A DNA stretch of 64,000 nt from positions 331,001-395,000 of the forward strand of contig CAJNDS010002834.1 of assembly GCA_905221605.1 (NCBI GenBank), given 5' to 3'. Both the position numbers and the translations under genes were made by a program. This stretch comes from Symbiodinium natans (taxonomy: Eukaryota > Sar > Dinophyceae > Suessiales > Symbiodiniaceae). Of the stretch, positions 47,254-56,086 are shown one piece after another (positions within the stretch are counted from its first letter, which is position 1; every line of letters begins with the position of its first letter). The notes beneath the pieces are model-generated. The model was not told the origin of the DNA. It did no database searches and saw nothing but the letters and a program-made list of their open reading frames with translations.

Positions 47254-47622
47254 GTTTCGGCTTGTGCGCGGTTTCAGCTTTAGGGTTGTTTGTGGCTTAG
47301 GGAACATTGTGTGTTTGGGTTGTTTACGGCGTTCGGGTTTTTCGGGTTTTAGGGTTGAGGGGCGTTTAGGTATTCAGCGTTTTAGATTCTAGGCCTTTTT
47401 AGCTTTTCGGGTTTTGGGCTTTTTGGTTTCGCGCTGGGCTTTAGGGCTTTCGTTGTTTGTTTTTCTCATGGTTGAGGGCTCTAACTTGTAGGATTTATGT
47501 TCGCAAGGTGTTGGACCGTTTACGGTCTCAGGGTTTAGGGGGTTAGGTCTTTTGGAGTTTTAGGGTTTTAGGTTTGGCGGCTTTCGGATTTCGGGTCTGG
47601 GGTTTAGGGTTTTGGGTTTATT

Positions 47623-47754
47623 GTACCTCCCATCGTGCGACAGCCGCTCGCCGATCAACACGCTGAATACCTGCAGACAGATCGACTGCGTGGAGCTTTC
47701 AAGTTGACCGTCACATGGTCGAGGTTTCATGATTTTGGGGTAGAAGCCCTTTAG
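47623..47754 (+). CDS. Predicted exon, possibly terminal
   Basis: Reads VPPIVRQPLADQHAEYLQTD then RLRGAFKLTVTWSRFHDFGV and EAL before TAG. Unknown. Confidence 0.5.
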   Translation, partial: VPPIVRQPLADQHAEYLQTDRLRGAFKLTVTWSRFHDFGVEAL

Positions 47755-47928
47755 GGGCTTCGGGGTTCAGTGTTGACGGCTTGGGTCATTGTCTACTTCG
47801 ATCTTTGTGCAAATTCATGAGGAGGGTTTATGTTTTAAGATATAGCAGTTTTGGCTTCGGGGTTTGTGGCTTTCGGTAGGGCTGAGGGAGTCAAAAACCC
47901 TGCCCCCCTGTTTTTAGGGTCCATAGGG

Positions 47929-48028
47929 GGGGTTTCCGAAATTCGGGGTACCTTATTGGGTTCCTTACTGACAGGGAATCCTTCTATTTGAGGGTCTATA
48001 TTTTGGGCCCCCTATTTTGGCAAACCCC
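47929..48028. mobile_element. Family G element
   Basis: GGGTTTCCGAAATTCGGGGT left and CCCCCTATTTTGGCAAACCCC right. 100 bp. Confidence 0.8.
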
Positions 48029-48239
48029 GTATCCTTCTGCCCGGACTTTAGGCGTGTAGGGTTTGGGGTAGGGTTTGGGGTGTAGGGTCCTTTAGTAACG
48101 AGCACGAACTTTTTCTAGACTACCGGTATAGAGTTTTCAAGCTGTTTTAACCTGCAGTGCCCCCCTAAACAGGGATCCTTAAATCCTATAAAGTGTGGGC
48201 TTTAGCGGGTTTTAAATCGTTGGTGCCCAGGCTCGCGAG

Positions 48240-48312
48240 TCATTTCTCGTGCCGTTCGGAAGCAGCGCTGGTCTCAGACATGTTCCACGCCCCGTACCCG
48301 AATTTTTGTAGG
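48240..48312 (-). CDS. Minus-strand terminal exon
   Basis: Minus strand reads KFGYGAWNMSETSAASERHE then K and TGA (48240-48242). Short; acceptor not clear. Confidence 0.35.
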
Positions 48313-48522
48313 TGATCAGTTCTGAACCTTCTTATGGGCTTCTCAGGCGACCGTAGGATTTGCTGTTCGGCAGGTCTGAAAATGCAGCAAAGCGTTTTGG
48401 GGCTGAAAGGTACAGGGTTCTGCTGTTGTCCACCAACTCTAAACCCCAAGCCCTGGCCCTAAACCCTAAACCCTCATTAAAGCCCTAACCCCCCCCCCCT
48501 CCATCCGTTGGGAAGTAATCCG

Positions 48523-48579
48523 GAGACCTCGGCCCTGACATCGTTTGCGCCTGAAGCCATGGCTCTGGCACTGTTCTAG
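48523..48579 (+). CDS. Possible short terminal exon
   Basis: After TCCGGAG reads TSALTSFAPEAMALALF and TAG. Weak evidence. Confidence 0.25.
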   Translation, partial: ETSALTSFAPEAMALALF

Positions 48580-48789
48580 TGGTGACCTAGCAAAGGAAAT
48601 GTCCATCGAGGGTAAGCCCTAAACCCTAAACCCTAACCCTAAACCCTAAACCCTAAACCCCAAACCCTAAACCCTAAACCCTAAACCCCTCCTGGCCCTG
48701 AACTCGGCGAAACCATCGCAGCCCCGAACCCTGAACCCCACAGGTGGCCCCTCAAATCCTGATATGCCCGGAAGTGGCCCAGATGGCCT

Positions 48790-48896
48790 TCTTTTTTGTT
48801 TTAGGGTTTGGGTTTAGGGTTTAGGGTTTAGGGTTTAGGGTTTAGGGTTTAGGGTTTAGGGTTTAGGGTTTAGGGTTTAGGGTTTAGGGTTTAGGG
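48790..48896 (+). repeat. TTTAGGG array
   Basis: About fourteen units, ending at a D2 element. Confidence 0.95.
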
Positions 48897-49014
48897 CTAC
48901 TAGGACCCAGAGTAGTCCGTTATTTCTTGGTTTTTAAGGTTCAGGTACCCTATGAGCCTCTTTAAAACCAGCAAGGGTGCCCTTTTTATTCCTCGCTTGC
49001 TGGGCAACCTTGCT
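48892..49014. mobile_element. Family D2 element
   Basis: GGGCTACTAGGACCCAGAGTAG left and CTTGCTGGGCAACCTTGC right; interior AGGTTCAGGTACCCTATGAG and AGCAAGGGTGCCCTTTTTAT. Confidence 0.7.
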
Positions 49015-49395
49015 TTAGGGTTTAGGCTTTAGGGTTTAGGGTTTAGGGGGTGTTGGAGATCCCAAGCAAAAGCCCGCAGAATTCCGGAACTTTCGGGGGT
49101 TCGGCATCGGGAATTAGGGGTTTATGCAATCAGATCCCGAAGCAAGTCACCTGAGGAGTTCTTGCGAAACCCTAAGGGTGCATTGGGCCTTAAAGTACTT
49201 CCTGCAAGGGGACTTGGGGCCCAAGTATATATTAGTGAGGCACATGGACCCTTAGAGAAAAGGAAGAGAAGAACCTTTCTGAGGAGGTGTCACTCAAACC
49301 CTAAACCCTGAACCCTGAACCCGAAACCCTTAACCCTGAACCCTGCGATTCCAGATCAACAAGAACCCTAAACCCTAAACCCTAAAACCCCGTTA

Positions 49396-49447
49396 CACGT
49401 CGGGGGTACTCATTGAGGTGGAAGTCCCGCTCGGTGTCTTCGGTAAC
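49396..49447 (-). CDS. Possible minus-strand exon
   Basis: Minus strand reads VTEDTERDFHLNEYPRR. C-ending codons (ACC GAC ACC GAC TTC CAC CTC). Short. Confidence 0.35.
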
Positions 49448-50490
49448 CTACATACACCCCCACACACGCCAAGTCTACCTCATGTCACCCCTATAGGGTC
49501 CCTAAACGCTAAATCCTATAAACCCTAAACCCTAAATCCTATAAATCCTAAACCCTAAACCCTAAACCCTGAACCCTAAACCCTAAACCCTAAACCCTAA
49601 ACCCTAAACCCTAAACCCTAAACCCTGCAGTCGCCATAACAGGCCTCCAGTAGTCCCTTCAGCTGCCAAGGTTGGACAAAGAAGTCTTAAAGCCTGCCGA
49701 GCGCGCAGGCAGTCCTGGAAGTTTGGGACCTCGCGAAATGGGGGGGGGGCGGGGGTTCCTTCCACCCAGGGGGTTGGGAGAAGGGTCTAGGGGGCTAGCG
49801 TTTTGGGTTTTTTTTGGCTTGGGGTTGAATTAGGGTTCAGGGTTTGGGGTTTAGGGTACCCAGGTGATGGAAAGGTGGTTCGCTTGATGGCGTCAGGCCA
49901 CCCTTTTACGGGTTCCCCATGATAAGGTTGCAAGTATTTCGCCACCCCCCATGGTATCCCCCCTCCCTCTCTTTCTCCCCTAAAGCCAAAACACCCCTCC
50001 CCTAAACCCTAAGCCTGAATCCTTAAGCGAAGGCAAGATGTACGTTCCTGGAGCCTGAATCCTTAAGCGAAGGCAAGATGTATGTGGTGACTTTGAGCGA
50101 TTGCATAGTGGGGCGAGATAGGAGGTACCTCCGAGTAGAGTCCCCCCAACCACTCCCGACCTAGTCCTCCTCACCTTGAGCATGTGGCACTGTTTGAGGA
50201 ACACTCGCAAAAGGCAGAAGCCCGATCATGTTTGATGGAGTTGATGTGAGAGGGGTCTGTTGGGATCTCGAACACTCTCAACCTCGCAGCCCGAATAAGA
50301 CCGTCAGCCCTCACCAAGCAAAAACAAAAACAGAAGCGCTGAAGCCCTTCCTACAAGAGCCTTCCATCAGGCTCAACCCGAAAACCCGACAGTAGTTCAA
50401 AAAGCCATACGAGTTAGCCCTAAACCCTAAACACTAAACCCTAAACCCGAAACCCTAAACCCTAAACCCTAAACCCTAAACCCAGGCTTA
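49448..50490. other. No gene called
   Basis: CCCTAAA array (49500-49628), poly-G run (49740-49750), a 41-bp tandem duplication (50010-50090), CCCTAAA (50415-50484). Confidence 0.5.
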
Positions 50491-50491
50491 G

Positions 50492-50556
50492 TCGGCTGGC
50501 CTAGCGGTTGCCCCTGGGATCCGGCGCGGGACCTCTTTGGCAACCAGGAGCATGGG
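50492..50556 (+). CDS. Predicted exon
   Basis: Acceptor GGCTTAG after CCCTAAA. Reads GWPSGCPWDPARDLFGNQEH, then G, then GTTTAGGATT. Unknown. Confidence 0.4.
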
Positions 50557-50561
50557 GTTTA

Positions 50562-50711
50562 GGATTGAGGGATGGCTCTGAAGGGCCGTTTAGGGTTTAG
50601 GGTTTAGGGTTTAGGGTTTAGGGTTTAGGGTTTAGGGTTTAGGGTTAGGGTTAAGGGTTAAGGGTTAAGGGTTAAGGGTTTGGGATTGAGGGATTGCTAT
50701 GAAGGGCTGTT
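50562..50711 (+). repeat. TTTAGGG array between two copies of a 30-bp sequence
   Basis: 50562-50591 and 50682-50711 are near copies (GATTGAGGGAT, then GCT-TGAAGGGC). They flank a TTTAGGG/TTAAGGG array (50589-50680). Confidence 0.85.
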
Positions 50712-50726
50712 GTCAATTGATTAAGA

Positions 50727-50800
50727 CTCGTACCCCTAAGGTTGTACCCCTAAAGGTTCCCCCTCGTATACTCTTAATATGGCCCTTAGGTACAACCTCT
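50727..50800. mobile_element. Family K repeat
   Basis: GACTCGTACCCCTAAGGTTG ... CTCTTAATATGGCCCTTAGG; a relative lies at 60000-60070. Confidence 0.6.
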
Positions 50801-51062
50801 AGATGTTGGGGTTGTCCAGGTAGGACTTTGGGAGAATTTACATGTAAACCTTCCTTGGGTTTCTTTTTCAACGGATCTTATTTGGGAATGTTTCTTCAGA
50901 GGGTGTAGGGCCACTAGGGCCCGAAACCTTCTAAGGCCTGCGTGCCATAAGCCCTTCAACCCCTTAGCCGGTTGGCTCAGGACTCACGGGCAGAATGCTG
51001 GGTCCGGAGGGGGATTAGGGCCTAAACCCTAAACCCTAAACCCTAAACCCTAAAGGTTTCAG

Positions 51063-51186
51063 GTTCTTCGATGCAAGAAGGTGGCCTGACTGCTGCATGA
51101 CGCCTCCAGTGCTTTCGTGGGCCCCACTCGCCTTCAAAAGTAAGCCAATGCCTTGCTGTCCAGCGCAAATTATCGGCTCCATGTAA
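51063..51186 (+). CDS. Predicted exon
   Basis: Acceptor GGTTTCAG|G after a CCCTAAA block. Reads FFDARRWPDCCMTPPVLSWA then PLAFKSKPMPCCPAQIIGSM and TAA; alternatively the exon ends at CCAT|GTAAGG. Unknown, Cys-rich. Confidence 0.45.
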
Positions 51187-51204
51187 GGCTCAGGCGCAAC
51201 TCCA

Positions 51205-51289
51205 AACCCTAAACCCTAAACCCTAAACCCTAAACCCTAAACCCTAAACCCTAAACCCTAAACCCTAAACCCTAAACCCTAAACCCTAC
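51205..51289 (-). repeat. CCCTAAA array
   Basis: About twelve perfect units, upstream of the ubiquitin-like/ankyrin gene. Confidence 0.95.
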
Positions 51290-51356
51290 AGCATGTGGAT
51301 GCAATCCCCTTGGCAAGTCAAGTTGCCCTTGCCCGTCCTTGCTCTGAGTATACGCA

Positions 51357-51479
51357 ATGCTCCAGATCCGGAACGCCTTGTCTGGGGATGTTCTCCTGAC
51401 CCTGACTACGAAAGAGCTGCTAGGGCTTGACGACGTGAATGCCTTGAAGGCTCTCTTACGATCGAGGCTTGGCTTTCCC
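51357..51479 (+). CDS. Ubl-ankyrin gene exon 1
   Basis: ATG at 51357 (CGCAATGC). 41 codons to CCC, donor GT (GTGTCTAGG). The intron's first bases GTGT and the next exon's first bases GTCT form a 4-bp flank. The intron contains GGGATATCTTGCATTTCTCT (a repeat also near 21910 and 43425) and a family J piece (51600-51667). Confidence 0.6.
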
Positions 51480-52569
51480 GTGTCTAGGTAGGGTCTTGGG
51501 ATATCTTGCATTTCTCTTATTGGGTTCAAGAGGATCATACTTAGGAATATTTTTCCAAGAGCGCTAAGGGTCCCCCCCAACCTCATTATTATATACTTGG
51601 GCCCCAAGGCGCCTCTATAGGAAGTACTCTAAGGCACCGGTATTCAATATTTTGGTACATGGGCCCAGCCAAGGTCTGCTTTCAACAGCTCAAGCACGAC
51701 GGTAAGCCCTGGGACAACGACAGCAGGTTCAACGCACCGCATCTAGGATGCCCAGTAGTAGCCTTATTCCCTATTTAGGTGCTTTTGGTTCCCTTATCAA
51801 CCCCTTTAAGCAAAAAAGGGCACCCTTTTTCAACCTAGGTGCTTTTGGTTCCCTTATCAACCCCTTTAAGCAAAAAAAGGGCACCCTTTTTTCAACCTAG
51901 GTTACTGGGCAACCTAGGCAAAACGCACCGGCGGAGGTGGAGTTGCTCCGCGTCCCGCGAGTCCCGTCGACGCTGCCCGGGAGCTTGTTTCCTATGCAGC
52001 TGTGGAAGGTGACGTTAGGGTTTAGGGTTTAGGGTTTAGGGTTTAGGGTTTAGGGTTTCGGGTTTCGGGTTTAGGGTTTCCTATGCAGCTGTAGAAGGTG
52101 ATGTCCAGGTGGCGGGCCAGCTGCTTGAAACGGGTGTGTCGGCTGAAGAGATGCTTTGCGCTGTGGAGGGGGCATGTGCCGGTGGTCACATCGATGTCGT
52201 GCGACTGATGCTTAGTAGTAGAGTAGGTAACCTTGTTAGCCTTTTTGGGTTCTTATATTCCCTCTATACCCCCAAAGGTTATAACCTTTAGTTCCCCTAG
52301 GATGCTGGACAGCTAAGGATGTTGCAAGCCGGCGCCTGTGTCAGCCGACAAGCTTGGACTTCGGCGATGGACTCGGGGGACCTAGAGCTGAGTCGCATGG
52401 TCAATGAGCGATTTGAAGATCCCCTGAATATGGTTTAGGGTTTAGGGTTTAGGGTTTAGGGTTTAGGGTTTAGGGTTTAGGGTTTAGCTCTCTGTGGCGG
52501 AGAGCAAGTTTCCCGGCCGCGTGTGGGCGAAATACAGGTACCTGGGATTCTTTGCGAAGGTGTTCAACT
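51357..52569 (+). CDS. Gene: ubiquitin-like N-terminus plus ankyrin-like repeats
   Basis: Six plus-strand exons. Exon 1 from ATG 51357: MLQIRNALSGDVLLTLTTKE then LLGLDDVNALKALLRSRLGF. Exon 2 (51674-51738): VCFQQLKHDGKPWDNDSRFN. Exon 3 (51918-52008): QNAPAEVELLRVP. Exons 4 and 5: EGDVQVAGQLLETGVSAEEM, GHIDVVRLM, LQAGACVSRQAW. Exon 6 (52488-52569). An N-terminus of SGD...LLTL...LKALL followed by QQLxHDGK and a DxSxxxAPxxVELL strand is a ubiquitin-like fold common at the start of dinoflagellate ankyrin proteins; GHIDVVRLMLQAGA is ankyrin-like. Introns: two TIR elements with 4-bp duplications, two telomere-repeat introns and one other. A one-base frame discrepancy exists inside exon 3. Start and end not proven. 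Confidence 0.6.
51674..51738 (+). CDS. Ubl-ankyrin gene exon 2
   Basis: Acceptor GCCAAG|G. Reads VCFQQLKHDGKPWDNDSRFN then AP(P). It ends at a GC donor (GCATCTAGG), the left 4-bp flank of a family D element. Confidence 0.65.
51739..51917 (+). mobile_element. Intron formed by a family D element
   Basis: Element 51743-51917 with CTAGGATGCCCAGTAGTAGC and GGTTACTGGGCAACCTAG ends; flanked by GCAT and GCAA. Its interior 62-bp part (GGTGCTTTTGGTTCCCTTAT to TTTTTCAACCT) is tandemly duplicated (51777-51838, 51839-51900). Splicing gives NAP|QNAPAEVELL in phase. Confidence 0.75.
51918..52008 (+). CDS. Ubl-ankyrin gene exon 3, with a frame discrepancy
   Basis: Starts in phase as QNAPAEVELLRVPRVPSTLP. 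The family-like continuation (DAARELVSYAAVEGD) lies one frame away from about 51960. Either a one-base sequence error or mutation, or an unrecognised micro-intron. The 3' end AAG|GTGACG lies within a 27-bp sequence repeated at 52077. Confidence 0.5.
52009..52097 (+). other. Telomere-repeat intron between 27-bp direct repeats
   Basis: 51988-52014 and 52077-52103 match at 25 of 27 bases and flank about nine TTTAGGG-type units. Splicing AAG|GTGACG to GTAGAAG|GTGATG uses a GT-AG pair at the same position in both copies and keeps VEGDVQVAGQ intact. Confidence 0.65.
52098..52206 (+). CDS. Ubl-ankyrin gene exon 4
   Basis: Reads DVQVAGQLLETGVSAEEMLC then AVEGACAGGHIDVVRL. Ends CGACT with donor GA (GATGCTTAG), the left flank of a family E element. 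Confidence 0.65.
52207..52317 (+). mobile_element. Intron formed by a family E element
   Basis: Element 52211-52317 with CTTAGTAGTAGAGTAGGTAAC and GATGCTGGACAGCTAAG ends; flanked by GATG on both sides. A GA-AG intron with AG|G acceptor; splicing restores GHIDVVRLM|LQAGA, a regular ankyrin repeat. Confidence 0.8.
52318..52432 (+). CDS. Ubl-ankyrin gene exon 5
   Basis: Reads MLQAGACVSRQAWTSAMDSG then DLELSRMVNERFEDPLNM and is followed directly by GTTTAGGG. Confidence 0.65.
52433..52487 (+). other. Predicted 55-bp intron consisting only of GTTTAGG repeats
   Basis: Sequence is (GTTTAGG)x7 plus GTTTAG: GT at the first and AG at the last base pair. Both flanks are open in the same phase (EDPLNM | LSVAESKFPG). 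No other sequence is present between the exons. Confidence 0.65.
52488..52569 (+). CDS. Ubl-ankyrin gene exon 6
   Basis: Reads LSVAESKFPGRVWAKYRYLG then FFAKVF up to AACT, the left flank of a family B element. If the element is excised exactly, the frame reads NCV and stops; another junction gives ELRLNHPQLRCSAEVGDPAA. Confidence 0.55.
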
Positions 52570-52702
52570 CGGAGGTTCATGGTGCTTAGGAACCAATTAT
52601 ATAATGGTACTTATAACCCACTTGTATGCCCTAAGATGGTCAGAAGTACAGTTCTAAGTAGTGACAGTTATAAGTGGCTAATAAGTTCCATGAACCTCCA
52701 AG
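52570..52702. mobile_element. Family B element with AACT duplication
   Basis: Arms CGGAGGTTCATGGTGCTTAG and AAGTTCCATGAACCTCCAAG; flanked by AACT (52566-52569, 52703-52706). Confidence 0.8.
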
Positions 52703-52825
52703 AACTGCGTTTGAACCATCCGCAGTTGCGCTGCAGCGCCGAAGTTGGAGACCCCGCGGCTTGCCTCTGGCCCTAAGCCCTAATACCCTAAACCCTAAAC
52801 CCTAAACCCTAAACCCTAAACCCGA

Positions 52826-52875
52826 ACATCTCCATGCAAGTCACTGCGTGGGCTCGCGGGCCGCGAGCGCTGTTG
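52826..52875 (+). CDS. Possible short exon
   Basis: Between CCCTAAA and TTTAGGG; reads NISMQVTAWARGPRALL. Weak. Confidence 0.25.
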
Positions 52876-53156
52876 GGTTTAGGGCTTCCACGGCTTTTAT
52901 GGTGGGTTGTTTTTCATACCTCGGGGGCGAAATGAACCCTAAAAGTTGGGGTCATATACCCTATGCTACTGTAAGTCCAATTAGGGTATATGAACCAGAA
53001 ATATAAACCCTTCTAGGGTTTATATGTATGGTCTTTCATAAAGACTGAGCGCTTGCCGCCGTGTTGTGAGGCTCCAGTGCAGCATGGTTCAGTCTCACAA
53101 AACGGCTGTCCCCTGCCCCACCTTCGCGGGTAAAATGAAGCCTAAAATTTGGGGTT

Positions 53157-53262
53157 TAGGGTTCGGGTTTAGGGTTTAGGGTTTAGGGTTTAGGGTTTAG
53201 GGTCTAGGGTTTAGGGTTTAGGGTTTAGGGTTTAGGGTTTAGGGTTTAGGGTTTAGGGTGCC
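53157..53262 (+). repeat. TTTAGGG array
   Basis: About fifteen units. Confidence 0.95.
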
Positions 53263-53410
53263 TGTTAATTCCTATTAAGGTATGTGAGCCATAAGCTTTA
53301 GGATTCAGGGTTCAGGGTCCCTGAAGAACCGCAGAACCCCAAGCAACCCTAATCCCTAACCCTAAGCCCTAAACCCTAAACCCTAAACCCTAAACCCTAG
53401 TGCCCTTCAG

Positions 53411-53506
53411 TCTTCGAGTCTCCAGTCTGGCCAGGAGAGGCACAAGAACCGCAAGCGCAGCGCAACGGGCATGTGGACCTGTGGCTACTGCCAGAAGGCG
53501 GGGTGT
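53411..53506 (+). CDS. Zinc-finger gene exon, CGYC
   Basis: Acceptor CCCTTCAG. Lys/Arg-rich N-part, then WTCGYCQKAGC. CCCTAAA left, TTTAGGG right. Confidence 0.55.
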
Positions 53507-56006
53507 AGGGTTCAGGGTTTAGGGTTTAGGGTTTAGGGTTTAGGGTTTAGGGGCGGTGCAAACAACGAATCCGAAAGAGATGTGCCGCATACTGCCCCAC
53601 CACGAACTGAGCTGCCCCCTATCCCAAAGCACGGTCCAGCCGCTTTTACTGCGTTGCGCCATAGTTGGGGTTGTTCCGGTGGGGGGGGGGTAGCACCAGG
53701 ACCCCATGCGCTCCTGTAACTAGGATGCCCAGTAGTACCCTCGTTCTCTTTTTTGGGGCGTTTAGGTTCTCTTATAAACCATTTACGTGAGAACAAAAAG
53801 GCTGCTCTTTTTAATCCTAGGCTACCGGGCCTCCTAGGTAAGCATCTCGTCCGAAAGAGGAGCAAAGAACCCACAAAGGCCCCAAGTGCGCCAGGCCCCA
53901 AACCCAAACCCTAAACCCCAAAAAGACCCAAGCCCCAAACCCCAAGCCCTAAACCCTAAACCTGATATCCCCCTAAACCTTTCACTAGCCCTTTAGAGCT
54001 TCCAGATGCCCTCCACCACGAACCCCGACAGTGCCTACGGCCTATGGGGGTTTAGGGTTTAGGGTTTAGGGTTTAGGGTTTAGGGTTTAGGGTTTAGGGT
54101 TTAGGGTTTAGGGGTCAGTGGTTCATCCTCCAAGGCCCTGAATCCCAAGCCGTTCGGGGGGCCCCTAGGGTTCGCGAACTCTGATATAATAGATCCCTAC
54201 AAGGAGGTGCCCCCTGGCTGTAGGGTTTAGGGTTTAGGGTTTAGGGTTTAGGGTTTAGGGTTTCGGACTTATAGCCTAAGTTAGGAGCCTTATCCCAGTT
54301 CAGGGTACTCATAATGACTCTGCTTATGTCTTGGGGGCCCCTCCTTGTAGGGTTTCGGGTTCAGGGCTTAGCGTACTAGGGCACATAAATAAAGCCCTAC
54401 CTGCTGGTTCTGAGCAGGCACTGAGGGAAACAAGCCACCTTAGATCCCGCTGTGAAAGTTTAAATCCCTTTGCAGGCCATATATCGGGGTTTACAAGGTA
54501 CCCTAAAACCCAAAACTCCAAACCTAAACCACATATTATATATATATATATATAGGTAACCCCATATATAGCCCTACTTGGAGGTTCATGAAGTATAACC
54601 CAATTATAAGGCCCCTAAATCTAGTTACCTAGGCTATAGTTGGGTTATAAGTACAGCAAGAATTTGTCACTATGTACCATGAACCTCCAAGTAGGGGCTT
54701 CTGGAGCTTACGGGAATCCCTTAGCAGCGTGACTTCTCCTCCCTCTTAAGTCTTATCAGATGACCACGGGGGGTTAAATGCGCCCTCAAAGGCTACTGAT
54801 GTAGGGTTTGGGGTTTAGGGTTTCGGGTTTAGTGTAAGATCTAAGATGCCTGTAATCCTACGAGTTTCTGAGACAGTCCTCACCCATTCGCCCTGCACCC
54901 TGACACAGGTCTTCAAGAGCGAGCACTACTTAGACCTCCACCTGGAGCGAAAGCACCCGGACCAGGTGCGAATGCACTTGGGGTTTAGGCTTTAGATTTA
55001 GGGTTTAGGTTTAGGGTTTAGGGTTTCGGGTTTAGGGTGATTCAGAGTGTAGGAATTGGAGCTTCGGCTTTGAAACATCGCAATAGAAGTAGTATAAATC
55101 ACAACTACATATTTGGGTAGTTGATACTGAAAGGAGGCGCCTGAGCGTCTCTAAACGCTACATCCCAATCCTAAAGCCTACACCCCAAAACCCTAAACCC
55201 CGAAGCCCTAACCACCGTAAAAAACCCAAAGCAACCCCAAGCCCGAAACCCTAGATCCCTAAAACCCTAAAAGCCCTAAAACCCTACAACCCTAAACCCC
55301 GAAAGCCCTCTGCCCTACAACCCTGAAATCCTAAAACCCTAGAACCCTAGAACCCTAAACCCCTAGCAACCTAGAACCCTAAAACCCTAGAACCCTAAAA
55401 CCCTGAAATCCAAAAACTCTAAAACTCCAAACCCCTTGTATCTAGGGTCCCAAGTTATGGGCCCCCTGGGCCCGTTGATTCGGGTCCCTTGTTACCTACG
55501 AATTGAGAAAGGTAATATACGGATGTTTGTTGATTAGGGTTTGTTGATTAGGGTTTAGGGTTTAGGGTTTAGGGTTTAGGGTTTAGGGTTTAGGGTTTAG
55601 GGTTTATGGTTTATGAGTTTATGGGTTTATGGGGTTTAGGGTTTAGGGTTTAGGGTGTGGGGGGGGGGGGGGGGGGGGAGGGGTTCTTAAGCAACTAGCA
55701 GTTACATGACCATGACTTATAGACACTATACATAACAAGGGCCCATACTTCGGATGCCTATGAACAAGGGTAAGGGGCCATACCAAGGGCCCCAGAACCT
55801 AAAACCCTACAGCCCTACAAGCCTCACAGCCAAAACAAAAACCTAAAACCCTAAAGCTGTAAACCCGAAACCCGATAATTACCCCAAACCCTGAACCCTA
55901 AACCTTAAGCTCTAAACTCTACACCCTAACCCTAAACCCCAAACCCTGGCAGGAGCCTCCGAATGGAGTATGTCTGGCGGACTACTGCCGCTTTGGGCTG
56001 TTGAAG
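53411..56006 (+). CDS. C2H2-type zinc-finger gene (three exons recognised)
   Basis: Exon 53411-53506: SSLQSGQERHKNRKRSATGM then WTCGYCQKAGC, with a CxxC pair. Exon 54909-54965: VFKSEHYLDLHLERKHPDQ, the FxSxxYLxLHxxxxH half of a C2H2 finger; CAG|GTGCGA donor. Exon 55953-56006: EPPNGVCLADYCRFGLLK, joining in phase with the previous exon; a CLADxC segment after the second His is known from a conserved eukaryotic C2H2 protein type. Intervening exons may be missing (53551-53698 is a Pro-rich open island; 53997-54048 reads SFQMPSTTNPDSAYGLW). Likely a nucleic-acid or protein-binding protein. The introns carry a family D element, TTTAGGG arrays, a family L element and a family B element. Confidence 0.5.
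53720..53837. mobile_element. Family D element with perfect GTAA duplication
   Basis: CTAGGATGCCCAGTAGTACC left and GGCTACCGGGCCTCCTAG right, GTAA at 53716-53719 and 53838-53841, so the flank itself provides a GT donor and the next AG|GT junction. Confidence 0.85.
54049..54113 (+). repeat. TTTAGGG array
   Basis: About nine units. Confidence 0.95.
54195..54347. mobile_element. Family L-like element containing a TTTAGGG array
   Basis: CTACAAGGAGGTGCCCCC left and GGGGGCCCCTCCTTGTAG right; a TTTAGGG array (54221-54262) follows the left arm, then CTTATAGCCTAAGTTAGGAG. Confidence 0.75.
54577..54691. mobile_element. Family B element
   Basis: CTTGGAGGTTCATGAAGTAT left and GTACCATGAACCTCCAAG right. 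Confidence 0.85.
54909..54965 (+). CDS. Zinc-finger gene exon, YLDLHLERKH
   Basis: Acceptor CTGACACAG|G, donor CAG|GTGCGA, both phase 0. VFKSEHYLDLHLERKHPDQ. Confidence 0.65.
55530..55682 (+). repeat. TTTAGGG / TTTATGGG array plus poly-G
   Basis: About twelve units, then a G run of 19-20. Confidence 0.9.
55953..56006 (+). CDS. Zinc-finger gene exon, CLADYC
   Basis: Acceptor CCTGGCAG|G, phase 0. EPPNGVCLADYCRFGLLK. A TTTAGGG array follows (56010-56085). Confidence 0.6.
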
Positions 56007-56086
56007 TCAGGGTTTAGGGTTTAGGGTTTAGGGTTTAGGGTTTAGGGTTTAGGGTTTAGGGTTTAGGGTTTAGGGTTTAGGGCTTG

